From: Entoloma clypeatum
Taxonomy: Eukaryota; Basidiomycota; Agaricomycetes; Agaricales; Entolomataceae
Length of the DNA stretch: 64,000 bases
Assembly (NCBI GenBank): GCA_963565915.1
Contig: OY751487.1
Location: 2,914,001 to 2,978,000 of the forward strand
Direction: 5' to 3'
Positions 10,326 to 21,702 of this stretch are shown here, one piece after another. Every line of letters starts with the position of its first letter. The stretch's first letter is position 1. Below the pieces are notes generated by a model, which had not been told where the DNA came from, did not search any database, and worked only from the letters and a program-made list of their open reading frames with translations. Made by a program: the position numbers and the translations under genes.

Positions 10326-10824
10326 CGGTGCTCGAAAGTCCAGTCCAGTCCGGCTTTTTTCCCAAAAAATTAAGAACCTAGAACCAAGACTGGTTGAGTG
10401 GTTTCTCCAAAAAACTGAAACCAGGACTGGACTGGTCAAAGACTGGTGAATCAGTCTTTCCTTTCTCAAAAAAGTAAACCAGGACTGGTTCGAACTGGTT
10501 TAAACTGGTTATTATCCAATTTATTAAAACTGTTTCAAAGTATCATTTATAACACATTTCAAAACATTTTATAGAAGCTTTGATAAACAAAATCTATGTG
10601 AACCTATATGAACCTGTGTGAACCTATGACCAGTTTACATTTTTTGAGTCTCAAATCAAGACTGGTGTTGAACCAGTCTTCTTTTTTTCCAAAATTTGAA
10701 GAACCTGAGACTGGTCAATCCTCAAAAATCTGAAACTTGAGACTGCAGTCCAGTCTCTCACCAGTCTTTACCAGTCTGGTTCTGGTCCAGTTCTAGGTCT
10801 TTGAGACTGGACTTCAAAACACTA
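10326..10824. mobile_element. hAT-type MITE, 499 bp, no TSD
   Basis: This copy has the same length as, and reads essentially base for base like, the element at 3,997-4,495, apart from the first about 8 bases (CGGTGCTCGAAAG), one base in a poly-T run and the last bases (CACTA). The flanks GGTTTGAG and CACATAGA do not match, so no target duplication survives. Its right flank cuts the Ty3 integrase after HQIHPTFYV and its left flank is the unrecognised frame, so it sits at a junction between two segments. Confidence 0.88.
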
Positions 10825-13680
10825 CACATAGAACGTTGGATGTATCTGGTGTTCCTGGAGCACAACTGGGAGCTCCAACACATATGTCAAGGTCTCCGGC
10901 CTTGCTCTCAGTATTTTATACAGACCTACATACTTAGGGCAAAGTTTTCTTGCCCTACCTTTTGGAACATTCAAGTTTTTTGTTGATAAGTAGACAAGAT
11001 CACCTACTTGTAATTCCAGCTCTGCCATACGCCTCTTGTTCACGTATTTCACCTGAATGGCTCGTGATTCTATAATTGCATTGTGTGTGTCCGCCAGGTT
11101 CTGGAGAGCCTGGAGCGCAAAGTCCCTGATACCCTTCGGAATAGCCTCATCTGACTGTATCTCTTTCAACATAGAGGGCATATGTTCTCCATTCAACTCA
11201 AACGGAGCATACCCCATTGTTCCCGATATGCTTGCATTTATTGCAAACTCTGTGAGGTCCACTCTGTCCACCCAGTCTTTCTGGTCATGATGGACAACCA
11301 TACGGAAAATCTGGCCAACACTTCTGTTGGCCCGTTCCGTCTGTCCATCGGTTTGTGGATGGAAGGATGTTGACATTAGAAGCTTAGCTCCCAACATCCT
11401 GTGTAGCTCATGCCACCATTTTGATGTGAATTTTGAATCTCAATCACTCATGATCGAGCTAGGGAGTCTGTGCAGGCACACAATTTCCCTATGGTACACC
11501 CACAAAAGCTCTGATGCTTTCATATTGGTGCATACCGGGATGAGATGCACCATGCTCGTTATTCAGCAAATAACCACCCATAGGTAGTTATACCCCTTGG
11601 ACTCCAGGAATGGGCCCACAAAGTCCATTCCTATGGAGTCCCAAGGCTTCATCGGGATGGGGAGGGGGTGGATTTTTCCCATAGGGGGCCGGTTCAACCC
11701 CTTCGCTTGCTGGCAGGACTCACAAGTCCTGCAGAACATCCTGGTGTCCTTCATGATGCCAGGCCACCAGTGACATAGTCTGCCGTCTTCTGCTCCCCAA
11801 AGTGCCCCAGGGTCTCGTGGGCTTGGGCCAAGATTTCCTGGACCAATTCACGATCCCAAGGTACACACAGGACCTCCTCCCCGATGAGGTTCTTGATCCA
11901 CAGGAGCCCACCCACCACTCGGAAGGCTTTGTAGTCCTCCGGGTGTTCTTTTATCCAGTCAAACAATTTGTCCAATGAATATCCCATCTGTACATGCTCC
12001 CTGAACATGTCATTGTCTTTGGCCAATGGGGGTGGGTCCATGTTACGGCGAAGCAAGGCTTCACCCAGCATTTTGTTCTCCTCAGATAAGGAAACATGAG
12101 TGCTACCACTAGTTGCAACTGTGCCCAGGACCTTGCTAACTGGCGCTTTTGGGCCAGCCATGGCTTCCGCTTCAATAATGCGCTCCTCCTGGCATTCCTG
12201 TAATGGCCTACTGCGATGCATCCCTGCATCTTCCATGGCACATATCTCTACCACGCGCTCGACAACCTCCTGGTACCTTTCAAGGGGAAGATCTTTCCCT
12301 TCCGAGTCCATTTGTACGTCTGCACAGATGTACTTGTTTGCGCTATGGACCTCCTCATTGGTATCGTTCTCATAATAGTGAGACAGGCAGTCCGCCACCT
12401 TGTTTAACTCACCCTTGACATATGTTATGTCAAAGTTAAGTCGCAACAGGTAGTCTATCCACCTGCACTGTCAGTTCATCAACCGATTTTGAGTCTTAAA
12501 GAACTCAAGAGCTTTATGGTCCGTGATGACATGGACCTTGTAGCCAATCAACTTGTCCTCCCACTTCTGGAGGGCCTCAAGAAAGGCTAGCACCTCGGGT
12601 TCATGCACAGCATAGTTTCGCTGGGCATTCATGAACTTTTTAGACATAAACCCCGCTGGGCGGCATGTCTTCCATGTTGGGCCTTGTCCATACATGGCCC
12701 CAATGCCTGACTTTGAGGCGTCACATATGAGCCAAATTGGCTCATCCAATTTTGGATTAATCAGTTTTATTACTGGGGTGGTGAGACAGATACATTTTAT
12801 CATGTTGAAACACCACTGGTGGATAGGGCGCCACATAAATGGGGCGCCATTTTGTGTCATCGCTAATAACAGCCCTGTATAAGCCGTTATATCGGGCAGA
12901 TATGCACCAATATAATTAATTAATCTGACAAGTCTTTGAATGTTGTTATAATTTCTAGGGGCTCTCCAATCCCTAATACGAGCTAGCTTATCAGCATCTA
13001 TGTGTATTCCTTCTCGTTTGATTATATGGCCGTGACAATCCACATGTTCTGCATACAAGTCGCATTTCTTCCATTTGAGGTACAACTTTTCGTCCCTCAG
13101 TCATTCAAACACGACTCGGAGGTGCTCCTCGTGCTCCTCTATACTGTCAGAGTAGACAAATATGTCGTCTAAATATACGTGCATGAAATGCCCTATGGCG
13201 TCTCTGAATATACATGTCATCAGATGTTGGAATGTTGTGGGGGCATTACAGTACCCTATCCACATTATGTGGCTCATATATGTTCCTGTTATTGTCACAA
13301 AAGCATTCTTTGCAATGTCCTCAATTCGAACATGTACTTGTTCGAACACGTCCGTTAGGTCAATTTTTGACCTAATCTTTGCTTGGGCAACATCTTCCCG
13401 AATAACATCTTGATCTGACAAAAGTGTTATGTCCTTGATTGTATTGTTGTTTCTTTGACGGGCATCTACCGCCGTCCTTAACCTGCCATCCCGCTTGGAT
13501 AGGCATAAAAGTGGGGCCGCTTGTGTCACCAACTTAGGCTCCCACCAACCGGCATCAACATACTGGTTGACTTTCTCATACAATTCCTCTCTAAGCGAGT
13601 GAGGACATCACGGCGTATGATATGTATACCGCTTGTGGTCATCATAGAGGTGGATCTCATGATTCACCTCATGCCAGGGT
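10825..13680 (-). pseudogene. Ty3 element 1 pol (RT-RNase H-integrase)
   Basis: Minus-strand polyprotein in broken frames. RT begins at about 13,680 (PWHEVNHEIHLYDDHKRY, then EKVNQYVDAGWWEP) and holds the catalytic YLDD box near 13,160. RNase H follows (DASKSGIGAMYGQG; TDHKALEFFKTQNRLMN, 13,085-12,471). The integrase zinc-binding part (CRTCESCQQAK near 11,730), core start (PWDSIGMDFVGPF) and the [18 protein letters not shown] motif near 11,370 come next. The reading ends with the GPY/F-like region and HQIHPTFYV at the MITE border. Several stops and frameshifts make it inactive. No gag or 5' LTR is present, because the 5' side is cut at 13,680 by another LTR. Confidence 0.88.
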
Positions 13681-14381
13681 TGTCAAGTAGGTGAAACGTC
13701 GGAGCTTCATCGGAGTCCATCGGAGGTCAGACGTAGGACTGAGACTGGAGCGGAACTCCGGAAATGCAGAGGAACAACAAAGGGGAGGGACATGGCTTCA
13801 ATGTATGTGTTGCGCCGCCGTTTGTTGGATAAGGTATCCCAATTTCAGGAGGTCGGAGGTGCGGAGGTCCTTCGAGAGATCTCAGTGAGGGACATGCTGA
13901 CGTGGAAGTGATTGGACAATGTCGGAGTTGTGACTCGGACACAGCACTGAGCTCATTGAAGGGTAACAATGGAGGAAGAGCAGAAGATGATGATGTTGTC
14001 AGCGTATTGTACCATGGCGAGGATCTCTGGCATGAACTGAGAGTAGAGGAGTGAACTTGGTTGATATTCGAACTGAGGAACTACAGGTATGGTATGAGCT
14101 TAAATATCTAAATGTGATTACTTTATGGAGATGGTCGGAGTAGGTCTGGAGTTGTGGCGTAAGTTGCCAGTGACTGTATTGAACATTGGAGATGTCGGTC
14201 AACGGACCATGTGGAAAAGGCAATGCATAAGTAAACGGGAATATGGATATGAAATGCATAAAGGCATGGAGTTATGAATATGAAATGCAAGATGGCAATG
14301 TGCGGAGATGCGGAGGTAATGGATGTCCGGAATGTTGGAGGACGATCGGAGTGGATCGGAGACTCGGAGACAGATATAACA
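13681..14381 (-). repeat. 3' LTR of chromovirus 2 (701 bp)
   Basis: Starts TGTCAAGTAGGTGAAACG and ends CAGATATAACA on the plus strand, giving TG..CA ends on both strands. It is strongly similar along its whole length to 22,863-23,574, with scattered substitutions and small indels. Next to its inner edge, read on the minus strand, is the purine run AAGAGGGGAATAC (14,382-14,394), a plausible polypurine tract. Confidence 0.85.
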
Positions 14382-15493
14382 GTATTCCCCTCTTAGGTCT
14401 GACACCCATGGAAGACCATGAGAAAATAAACAAGGTCATGTGGTCTCGGTTATTTAACACAGATGAGCAGCCCAAGGGTTTTATTCCAGTTACCACCAAC
14501 ATGCCCCAAAACTCAAACACACAACCCACGCGCTCCAACGCCAACCTGGACGACTCCGAAGAGGAGCTTCTGCGCTGTTTGGCACAGATACGTAAGGAGG
14601 AGGAGGAGGAGGAGGAAAGCGGAGGCCGAGAGGAGGGCAAAGGAGGTGGAGGTGAAAGAGAGGGCAGAGGCAAAGGCAGAGGCGGAGAAGAAGAGGGCAA
14701 AGAAGGCGGGGAAGCAGAGGGCGGAGAGTGGAGTGGAGGTGTCAGAGGTCTGGGGGGAGGTGTGTCAGGCCAGTGCGCAGGCCAAGGTGGAATGCAAGTG
14801 GGCGCTGTGAGTACCCACTTCTCCATCTTCTTTTTTTTACTGACAATCTCCTTAGGCAGGGGAAGGGCACCGTGTGCCAGCAGTGCAAAGATGGCAAACA
14901 GGTTTGCCTGAAGGCCAGCGAGACACTGGCAAAGCAGAAATGGGGAAAGACGGAGGAGGCCATTGTGGAGGTTGTGGGTCCGAGCAGGGCAAAAGGCTGC
15001 TGCAGGGCAGGGGTCACAGAGGAGCTCCAGGAGCTCTGGAAGGCTCTGGTGGAGAAGGAGGAGCGGTCGGTGATGGTCGGTGATGGTCGGTTGTGCGCTG
15101 CTCTGGCAGCTGCAAATTTTAAACAACCACCTTGCCTACCAGAACTTCTTGCTGGAGGCAGCGGCTCCGGAGTCGGAGCCGGAGGACGGAGAAGAGGAAG
15201 AAGGAGAGGAAGAGGACAAGAAAAAGGACAAGGGGGAGGACAAGGAGCTGGTGGATGGGGATAGTGTTTGAGGGTTCGGTTTGGTTCGGTTTTCTGCCTC
15301 CGAGGGGCATAGACCGAGACCGAGACTGGTCTTCATATATGACAAAAGGGCAAAAAACCGGACCGGACCACGCAGGACCGGTCCATCGGACCCATGGATG
15401 GTGGACCAAACTGGTCTGCACTGGTCACAACCAGTTTGGTGGGTTGATTAATTATACATGGTGGCTAAATATATACATGTATGGGAGTGGTAG

Positions 15494-15840
15494 CTGTTGG
15501 GCATGAAGGGAGGCTGTTCAACATGTTGGGTGTGAGTCGGCGCTGTTGGGCATGATTCGGCGACTTTGGGCATGATTCAGCAACTTTGGGCATGATTCGG
15601 CGGCTTTGGGCATGATTCGGCGGCTTTGGGTGTGAGTGGAGGCTGTTTGGCACGATAGGGGGTGTTGGGCATGGGTGGATGCCGTTGGGCATGAGTGGAG
15701 GCCGTTGGGCACGAGTTGACGCCGTTGGGCATGGGTAGAGGCATTGGACATGAACGGAGGCCGTTGTCCATGAAAGTAGGCTGTTGGGCACTAGAGGGGG
15801 CGATAGCGGGCCGTTGGCCACAAGTGGTGGGCGTTGGGCG
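15494..15840. repeat. GCCCAACGGC minisatellite array 2
   Basis: Here the motif is on the minus strand: units of 20 bp such as TTGGGCATGATTCGGCGGCT repeat with drift through about 350 bp. Long open frames across it are by-products of the stop-poor repeat. Confidence 0.85.
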
Positions 15841-16515
15841 GAGGTGGTGGCCATATGGAGTGGAGGTGGGGGATAAAAAGAACTGTGGAAACGTTTCGCT
15901 GGCTGTCAACTTATGGTTCGACTTTCGGCAATTGCCGAGGTGCTTGGCAGTCAATGCCGAGCAAGTGTGTTGTTGAAACTCATGGCCTCAATGCCCAAAC
16001 CGTGGCATCACAGGCCTCAAATATACTTATTAACTGATTTAGGGATGTTTATAAACCTATAAGAAGTATATATACAGTTAGATACATGAGCCATGTATGG
16101 TAGAGAATCTGGGCAGCAAATTGATGTATCAAATCACACTGTAAATCATGATAAACAGTGCATCATAAGTTACCTCAAACACAAAAAACATCATTTTCTC
16201 ACTTTCTCCTTTCCACAACCCCTTTAAACTACATGTAGTAAATATATACTATTGCAACATTGTATGTAAACCTATTCAGACCATGCAAATAAAATTCAAG
16301 GACTTAATAAGGTGAATATAAGCAAAATAGGTCGAAAATTTGACCAGAAAATTTTACTTCAGCTTTGGATTCTCCCCATTCAGGGGATCTCACAGCACAT
16401 TTGTTTTTCAAATTTGGTGGATTAATCATGGAGATATAACACTTTTACTGAAATCTGCACATTTGATTATTTCTATCTTATCTAGACATCTTAAAATCAT
16501 TCGAGGTGTTTCAGA

Positions 16516-17689
16516 TAGTGATGGACAGGGGTAGCCCGCGGGTAAAAAATCCGTACCCGTACCCCTACCCTCAAAAATCCATACCCCCTCGTCAAGGGTA
16601 AGGAAAACCCTCACCTATGGGTGAGGGCTTTCGAGAGTATGCGGGGGTACGGAATACCCATGGGACAGCACACAAGGGTAGACACCCTTGGTGCTACACA
16701 GCCTGTCTGTGCGCCGCATGCCATCGCGGACCTCATGCGCGTGTTGTGTCCCAGTGCTCTCACATACTACACCCACCCTGTTGTGGACCTCCCAGCCCAC
16801 CTCCCCTTCTCTAGCCACTGCCTTCACCTCCCGCACCATTTGGCGGACGGGTAGGTGGTGGCAGTGGGCGAGTATGGGAGGGTGGGGAATGGTGAGGGCC
16901 GTTAGGCAAGAGGGCATGAGTGGGGCCGTTGGGCACAAAGGAGGGGCATTGGGCACAAAGGGCGGCCGTTGGGCATGAGTCAATGCGAGTGGGCATGAGT
17001 CGATGTGAGTAGGGGCCGTTGGGCACAAAGGGGGGTTGTTAGGTGTGACAGGGGACTGTTGGGCACAGAGGGGGGGCCATTGGACATGAAGGGGGGCCGT
17101 TGGACGCCATTGGGTGTGAGTTGACACGAGTGGGCATGAGTCGATGTGAGTAGGGGCCGTTGGGCACAAGTGGACGCCGTTGGGCGCGAAGGGGGGCTGT
17201 TAGGCACAATGGGGGACCGTTGGGCATGAGTGGGGACTGTTGGGCATGAAAGAGGGGCCGTTGGATGCTGTTGGGTGTGAGTTGACACAAGTGGGTGTGA
17301 GTCGATGTGAGTAGGGGCTGTTGGGCATGAAGGGGGGGCCGTTGGGCATGAGTCAACGCCGTTGGGTGTGAGTCAACGCAAGTAGGGGCCATTAGGCAGG
17401 ACGGGGGACCGTTGGGCGAAAAGGGGGACCATTACGCACGAGGGGGGGCCGTTGGGCATGAGTCAACGTGTGTAGGGGCCATTGGGCGTGAGTAGGGGGG
17501 ATAAAAGTATCAACTTCAACTTCAACTTGTTGATTGTTGATTGTTTGGCTCAACCAAACATCATGTGACCCTCCAAACCCATCCGAACGGTGCGGGTTTT
17601 TGGAGGGTAAGAAATTCTGACCCTCACCCTTACCCTCCCTTACCCTTCACCAAAACCCTGAGGGTTTTGTGTACTCTTGTCCATCACTA
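16516..17689. mobile_element. Nested hAT-like element, 1,174 bp, TSD GTTTCAGA
   Basis: The ends are TAGTGATGGACA and TGTCCATCACTA, flanked by a perfect 8-bp duplication GTTTCAGA at 16,508-16,515 and 17,690-17,697. Subterminal regions are rich in GGGTA/TACCC (ACCCGTACCCCTACCCTC on the left; ACCCTCACCCTTACCCTCCC on the right). The middle is a minisatellite on GCCGTTGGGC. The empty site is visible in the related copy at 1,540-2,520, which lacks this insert. There is no transposase. Confidence 0.93.
16880..17490. repeat. GCCGTTGGGC minisatellite array 3
   Basis: About 600 bp of drifting units, often 20 bp (GTTGGGTGTGAGTCAACGCA), alternating with G-rich spacers (AAGGGGGGCC). It occupies most of the nested 1.17-kb element. 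G-runs lie on the plus strand. Confidence 0.85.
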
Positions 17690-18104
17690 GTTTCAGAAGG
17701 TCAATACATATGTATTTATGAGTTCTATGACTTCAAACCCTTATTAGACCATGAGGAAGGTGCCGCGCACACCCGCGCGATGTATTCTGCACATTGTTTA
17801 CTATTATTTGGTGCAGAGCTCTGCATCGGTATATCATACGATCCGTGGTGAAATTTCACAAAATAGATACATAGTAAGTGACATATAATGCTCTAATACT
17901 TAATTGATATAGTGCATAAGCTTTTGCTGCCCCTGTGTAAGACATGTAGGCAGATGTGCAATGTTTTTTTAAGTGTGTTTATATTTAGTTGACACATTTG
18001 ATGCGCACCTGATGTGTGTCCAAACGAGGGCAGGCTATTTGCTCTTATTTGCTTTGGCTGCTTTCTGGGCCAAACAAACACTTTGCCCAGTTCGCCATCT
18101 GACT

Positions 18105-18660
18105 TTCATGCCCACTCTTGCCCAACGGCCCTTTCTGGCACCCAATGGCCTCGACTCATGCCCAACGGCCTCTTCTAGCGTCCAATGGTGTCCTTTCACA
18201 CCCAACAGCATCCTTTCATACCCAACAGCATCCTTTCATGCCCAACAGCGCCGCTTCGCCCCCAACAGCCTCCACCCACGCCCAATGGCCCCCTCTAGCA
18301 CCCAACAGTGTCCTTTCATGCCCAACAGCGTCCCTTCATGCTCAACGGTGTCCCTTCACCCCCAACAGCCTCCACTCATGCCCAACAGCCTCTCTTTGCC
18401 CCCAACGGCCTCCACCCACACCCAACAGCCCCCTATCATGCCCCAGGGCCTCAACTCACCCCCAATGCCGCTCCACATGCCCAACGGCATCGACTTGCAC
18501 CTAACAGCCCTCCTCTGCCCAACGGCGTCCACTCATGCCCAACGGCCCCCTCTCAATGGCCTTGTCGACTCACGCCCAACGGCCTCCCTTTGCGCCCAAT
18601 GGCGTCCCATGCCCAACTGCCATGATGTGTGCCCCCTTTATCGCCCAACGGCCAACAGCC
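18105..18660. repeat. GCCCAACGGC minisatellite array 4
   Basis: Units with a clear 20-bp step, for example CCCAACAGCATCCTTTCATA, repeated about 25 times with substitutions. A 274-codon forward frame runs across it, but the period (20) shifts the reading frame each unit, so a protein function is unlikely. Confidence 0.87.
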
Positions 18661-19051
18661 ACATAAATACACGTAGACACCCTGTACTAGTACCCAAAAA
18701 GACCAGTTTAGACCGGTTTCAACCGGTCTTTTACCGGTCTTCAACAAAAATTTTTTTGGTTGAGACTGAAGACCGGGCCCTTCCCATTTTAGCATAGACC
18801 AAGACCATGGTCTTGGTCTATTTTGGTTCATTTTTGGTTCAGTCTGGTTGGTTCCAGTTCTATTGGACTGAACCTTGAAACACTAGACAGGGAGCTTGCG
18901 GAACTGCAAGCAGAGAAAGAGGAGGCAGAGGGAGAGCCGGAGAATGAGTCGGAGGATGATGGTCCACCAGCCAAAAAGGCCAAGACTCAGTAGCCCCGCC
19001 CCCCTCTAATTATTTTTATTTTTTTTGCAATATATATGTCTTTGCAAGGTT

Positions 19052-19739
19052 CTATAGGCATGATAAGGGGCCTGGTTTCTCTGGATACGTGGAGTGGAAG
19101 TCCGCAACTAAGTCCATCACATGTTCGAGTTCCATGGCAGGTAGCCAGGACTGTTCCTCATCGGTTCCTTCATAGCCTAGCCAATGGACTAGGTAGAGCA
19201 ATTTGCAAGAACAACACTGATCCAATTTGGTGTCAAGGATTTCGGCGATTTCATATTCCACTTCTCCTTCAACGTTGATCGGAGGAGGCGGAGTTACTGT
19301 CCAGTTCAGAATGATGTTTGGAACAGATGGCTCCAGCATGGAGATATGGAAAACGGGGTGAACACCGTGTATGGTGTCTGGAAGTTGGAGGGTGTAAGAG
19401 TGTGTACCATTCCTGGCAAGGATGTCAAAGGGGCCAAGGTACTTTTCAGACAGCTTTTTGGAGGGTTGTGTAGTGCAGAAAAACTTGGCCTTCACAAACG
19501 CCTGCTGTCCTACTTCAAGCGGAGGGGGCGGAGCACACCGGAGATCAGCGGGGCCTTGATAGTGTTGTTGAGCTTCTAGGATTGTAGATTTGAGCTCTTG
19601 GTGAAGCTTGTCCAGGTCTACAATGAATTGTCGGGCACAGGCGCATGCGAGGTCATGCTCTGGATGGACAGAGAGGTTCAGATGATAACCTTCATTGGTG
19701 AAGAAGGGTGAGATCCTGGTCATAGCAGTCAGAGCATTG
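19052..19739 (-). pseudogene. Chromovirus 2 integrase C-terminus with chromodomain
   Basis: Minus-strand frame of about 230 codons. It starts in the last part of the integrase core, continues through the GPY/F module (KLSEKYLGPFDILARNGTHS; HPVFHISMLEPS) and ends in a chromodomain (EYEIAEILDTK; LYLVHWLGYEGTDEEQSWLP). Chromodomains of this group target integration to modified histones. The integrase zinc finger and catalytic DDE core are missing, replaced by the MITE end at 19,743-19,863. The frame itself has no stop in this part. Confidence 0.88.
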
Positions 19740-19742
19740 AAC

Positions 19743-19863
19743 CTGAGACTGGTCAATCCTCAAAATTCTGAAACTTGAGACTGCAGTCCAGTCTTTCACC
19801 AGTCTTTACCAGTCTGGTTCTGGTTCAGTTCTAGGTCTTTGAGACTGGACTTCAAAACACTAC
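19743..19863. repeat. MITE 3' end at an integrase deletion
   Basis: These 121 bases equal the last part of the 499-bp MITE (from GAGACTGGTCAATCCTCAAA to GGACTTCAAAACACTA). The 5' part of the MITE is absent, and the flanks are integrase C-terminus on the left and RNase H on the right. The junction removed the integrase zinc finger and core, so it marks a deletion rather than a simple insertion. Confidence 0.85.
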
Positions 19864-21702
19864 CTTGAATGCTTCATGGATAGCAAGTAACTCCTTGTTG
19901 TGCATGTCGTAGTTGAGTTCCGGGGTGGTGAAGGGGCGGGAGTGGAACACTACTGGGTGTATCTCCTCGTCGGAGGCCTAGATGGACAAAATAGCACCAA
20001 GTGCGTAGTCGGAGGTGTCCGTCAATGATAATAGGTCAATCAGGAATCCAATGAGTGAGGACCAGTGCTTTGGTAGAAGCAAGTTTCAACTCATTGAACG
20101 CACTCCATGCGGAGTCAGAGAAACGGAACGGAGTACCCTTCTGGGTGAGTCGGGTGAGCGGAACAATGATGTCTGAATAACTGTGAATGAAACATTGATA
20201 GAAATTTGCGAATGACTGTATGTCCTTCACTTTTCGAGGTTCAGGCCACTCTTGGATGGTCTTCATCTTGGTTTCGGACATGCGGAGACCGGAGGGAGAA
20301 AGGATGAAACCAAGATATTCGACTGTGTCAATGGAAAATTCACACTTGTCAGAGCAGACGTAAAGTCCATTCTTGCGGAGATGTTGGAGAACTTCCTTGA
20401 CATCGTCAGGGTGCTTGGCGGGGTCGTCGGAGTAAATGAGAATGTCGTCGAGGTAGACCACCACTGTAACATCAAGGAGGTCACTGAAGATATCTTTACA
20501 AATCGCTGAAAAGCGGCAGGGGCATTGGATAGTCCAAAAGGCATAACAAGCCATTCAAATGATCCGTAACAAGTGTGGAAAGCGGTTTTCCATTCATCTC
20601 CATCAGCAATGCGGACAAGATGATATGCATGCCGGAGGTCGAGAGTGGTATAAACATGCGCTTTTCTGGCAGTGGAAAGGAGGTCGGAGATGAGCGGAAG
20701 AGGGTAACAATCATTATTGGTAACTTTGTTCAGGCCCCGATAGTTGACGCACAGGCGGAGGGAACCGTCCTTCTTTTGGACAAAGAGAACCGGAGCACTG
20801 TGTGGAGAGCGAGAGGGGCAAATGAAACCAATGGCCAAATGTTTGTCTATGAAGTTTCACAGGGAAGATAGTTTGGATTGTGAAATGGAGTACATAGGGC
20901 CAATAGGGGGAGTTGATCTGTCTTCTAACTCGATGCAGAGGTCATACGGACGATGCAGAGCAAGCATGTCTGCTTTTGTCTTGCTAAAAACATCGGCAAA
21001 ATCATGATAATCCTCCAGGATATGGGAGAGATCCGGAGGTTCCTTGGACATGGAAGCGGATTGGGCAGAGATTGTGTGGTTGGAGAGGCGAATTTGGAAA
21101 GATTGGGCACCCGGAAGTTTGCAAGCTTGCACAAATGCAGCTGCATTTATCAATGCAATATTCGGAACAACATCCGGAGTTGCAGCGGGTGTGCCAGAGT
21201 CAGAGGTCGGAGTATTGGGAGAGGTCTGCAGAGGTAGCGGAGCTGACCTGGCAGAAGATGTCAAGGTTGGAGACTCCTTCAAGAGCTGGCCCAATACCCA
21301 GTCAATCATAGGATTGTAGCGGGTGAGCCAGTTGTATCCAAGAACCATAGAACAGGAGGAATCGAGCAGAGTCACATAGGCTGTAATGGCAATATATTCA
21401 CTGGAGGAAAAGTATACAGGGAGATCAACCGCCTGAGTAATGATGGAGTTGGATGTTCTGTCAAATAATTTAAGTTCGATTGGAGGTATGGAGGTGAAAG
21501 GGAGTTTATAGGATGAAGTGTAATGAAAGTCAATAAAGCAATGAGTAGAGCCAGAGTCCACAAGGGCGGCTATCGGAGAAGAATCAGAGATAAGCAGAGA
21601 TGTAAGTCGAACATAGAGGGAATTGGGGTCAGAAAGAGCGGAAGCATTGAGTAAAGCGGTAGTACGGATGGGTTCAACACAGTCCTCAGGCTGGGGCAGC
21701 AC
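19864..21702 (-). pseudogene. Chromovirus 2 protease-RT-RNase H
   Basis: Minus strand. An aspartic protease with ALVDSGSTHCFIDFHY near 21,555. RT with [20 protein letters not shown] near 20,790, [16 protein letters not shown] near 20,540 and the catalytic box [13 protein letters not shown] near 20,450. RNase H starts near 20,030 (TDTSDYALGAI; HPVVFHSRPFTTPELNYDMH). One or two frameshifts (near 20,500 and 20,040) break the polyprotein. Domain order PR-RT-RH-IN is that of Ty3/Metaviridae. Confidence 0.9.

Larger units (their letters stand above)
15262..18885. mobile_element. Large non-autonomous hAT-like element, copy 2
   Basis: The ends are TAGTGTTTGAGGGTTCGGTT and the inverse ...ACTGAACCTTGAAACACTA. 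Flanking octamers GATGGGGA (15,254-15,261) and GACAGGGA (18,886-18,893) agree at 6 of 8 positions, like an aged 8-bp duplication; removing one restores the reading frame of the host open frame. Layout from the left: subterminal CCGGACC/ACCGAG block, minisatellite, non-coding core shared with 1,540-2,520, second minisatellite, subterminal ACCGGTTT block. A further element (16,516-17,689) is inserted in the core. No transposase was found in it. Confidence 0.75.
14408..18993 (+). pseudogene. Antisense acidic coiled-coil/Cys protein in chromovirus 2
   Basis: A plus-strand frame opens at ATG 14,408, 27 bp inside the 3' LTR, with DDSEEELLRCLAQIRK then a GAG-repeat tract (about 14,596-14,618) where the frame slips. 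A Lys/Glu/Ala-rich coiled coil follows, then a likely intron (from 14,808 to about 14,857). Next is a Cys block GTVCQQCKDGKQVC with a later GCCRAG, and an acidic tail (FLLEAAAPESEPEDGEEEE). The frame is interrupted at 15,262 by an inserted element and resumes at 18,886 as RELAELQAEKEEAEGE to PAKKAKTQ and a stop at 18,991-18,993. The resumption is in frame if one target copy is removed. It may be a nuclear, DNA-binding-like accessory protein; that is inference from composition (KKAK end, Cys cluster). Confidence 0.6.

Noticed and set aside
14272..15126. 284-codon minus-strand frame rich in Ser, Pro and Leu
   Set aside because: It is the shadow of the purine-rich coding sequence on the plus strand; the Cys block and splice site favour the plus strand.
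16615..17392. Overlapping minus-strand open frames (184, 117 and 102 codons)
   Set aside because: Same reason: they lie in the GCCGTTGGGC minisatellite of a nested transposon.
18105..18660. Regular 20-bp spacing suggesting a CRISPR-like array
   Set aside because: Units are contiguous and degenerate, with no conserved repeat separated by unique spacers, and the host is a eukaryote.
17973..18797. 274-codon forward open frame rich in Pro, His, Thr and Gln
   Set aside because: It runs over a 20-bp-period minisatellite; the period changes the frame each unit, and two other frames are also open, so it is a by-product of a stop-poor repeat.
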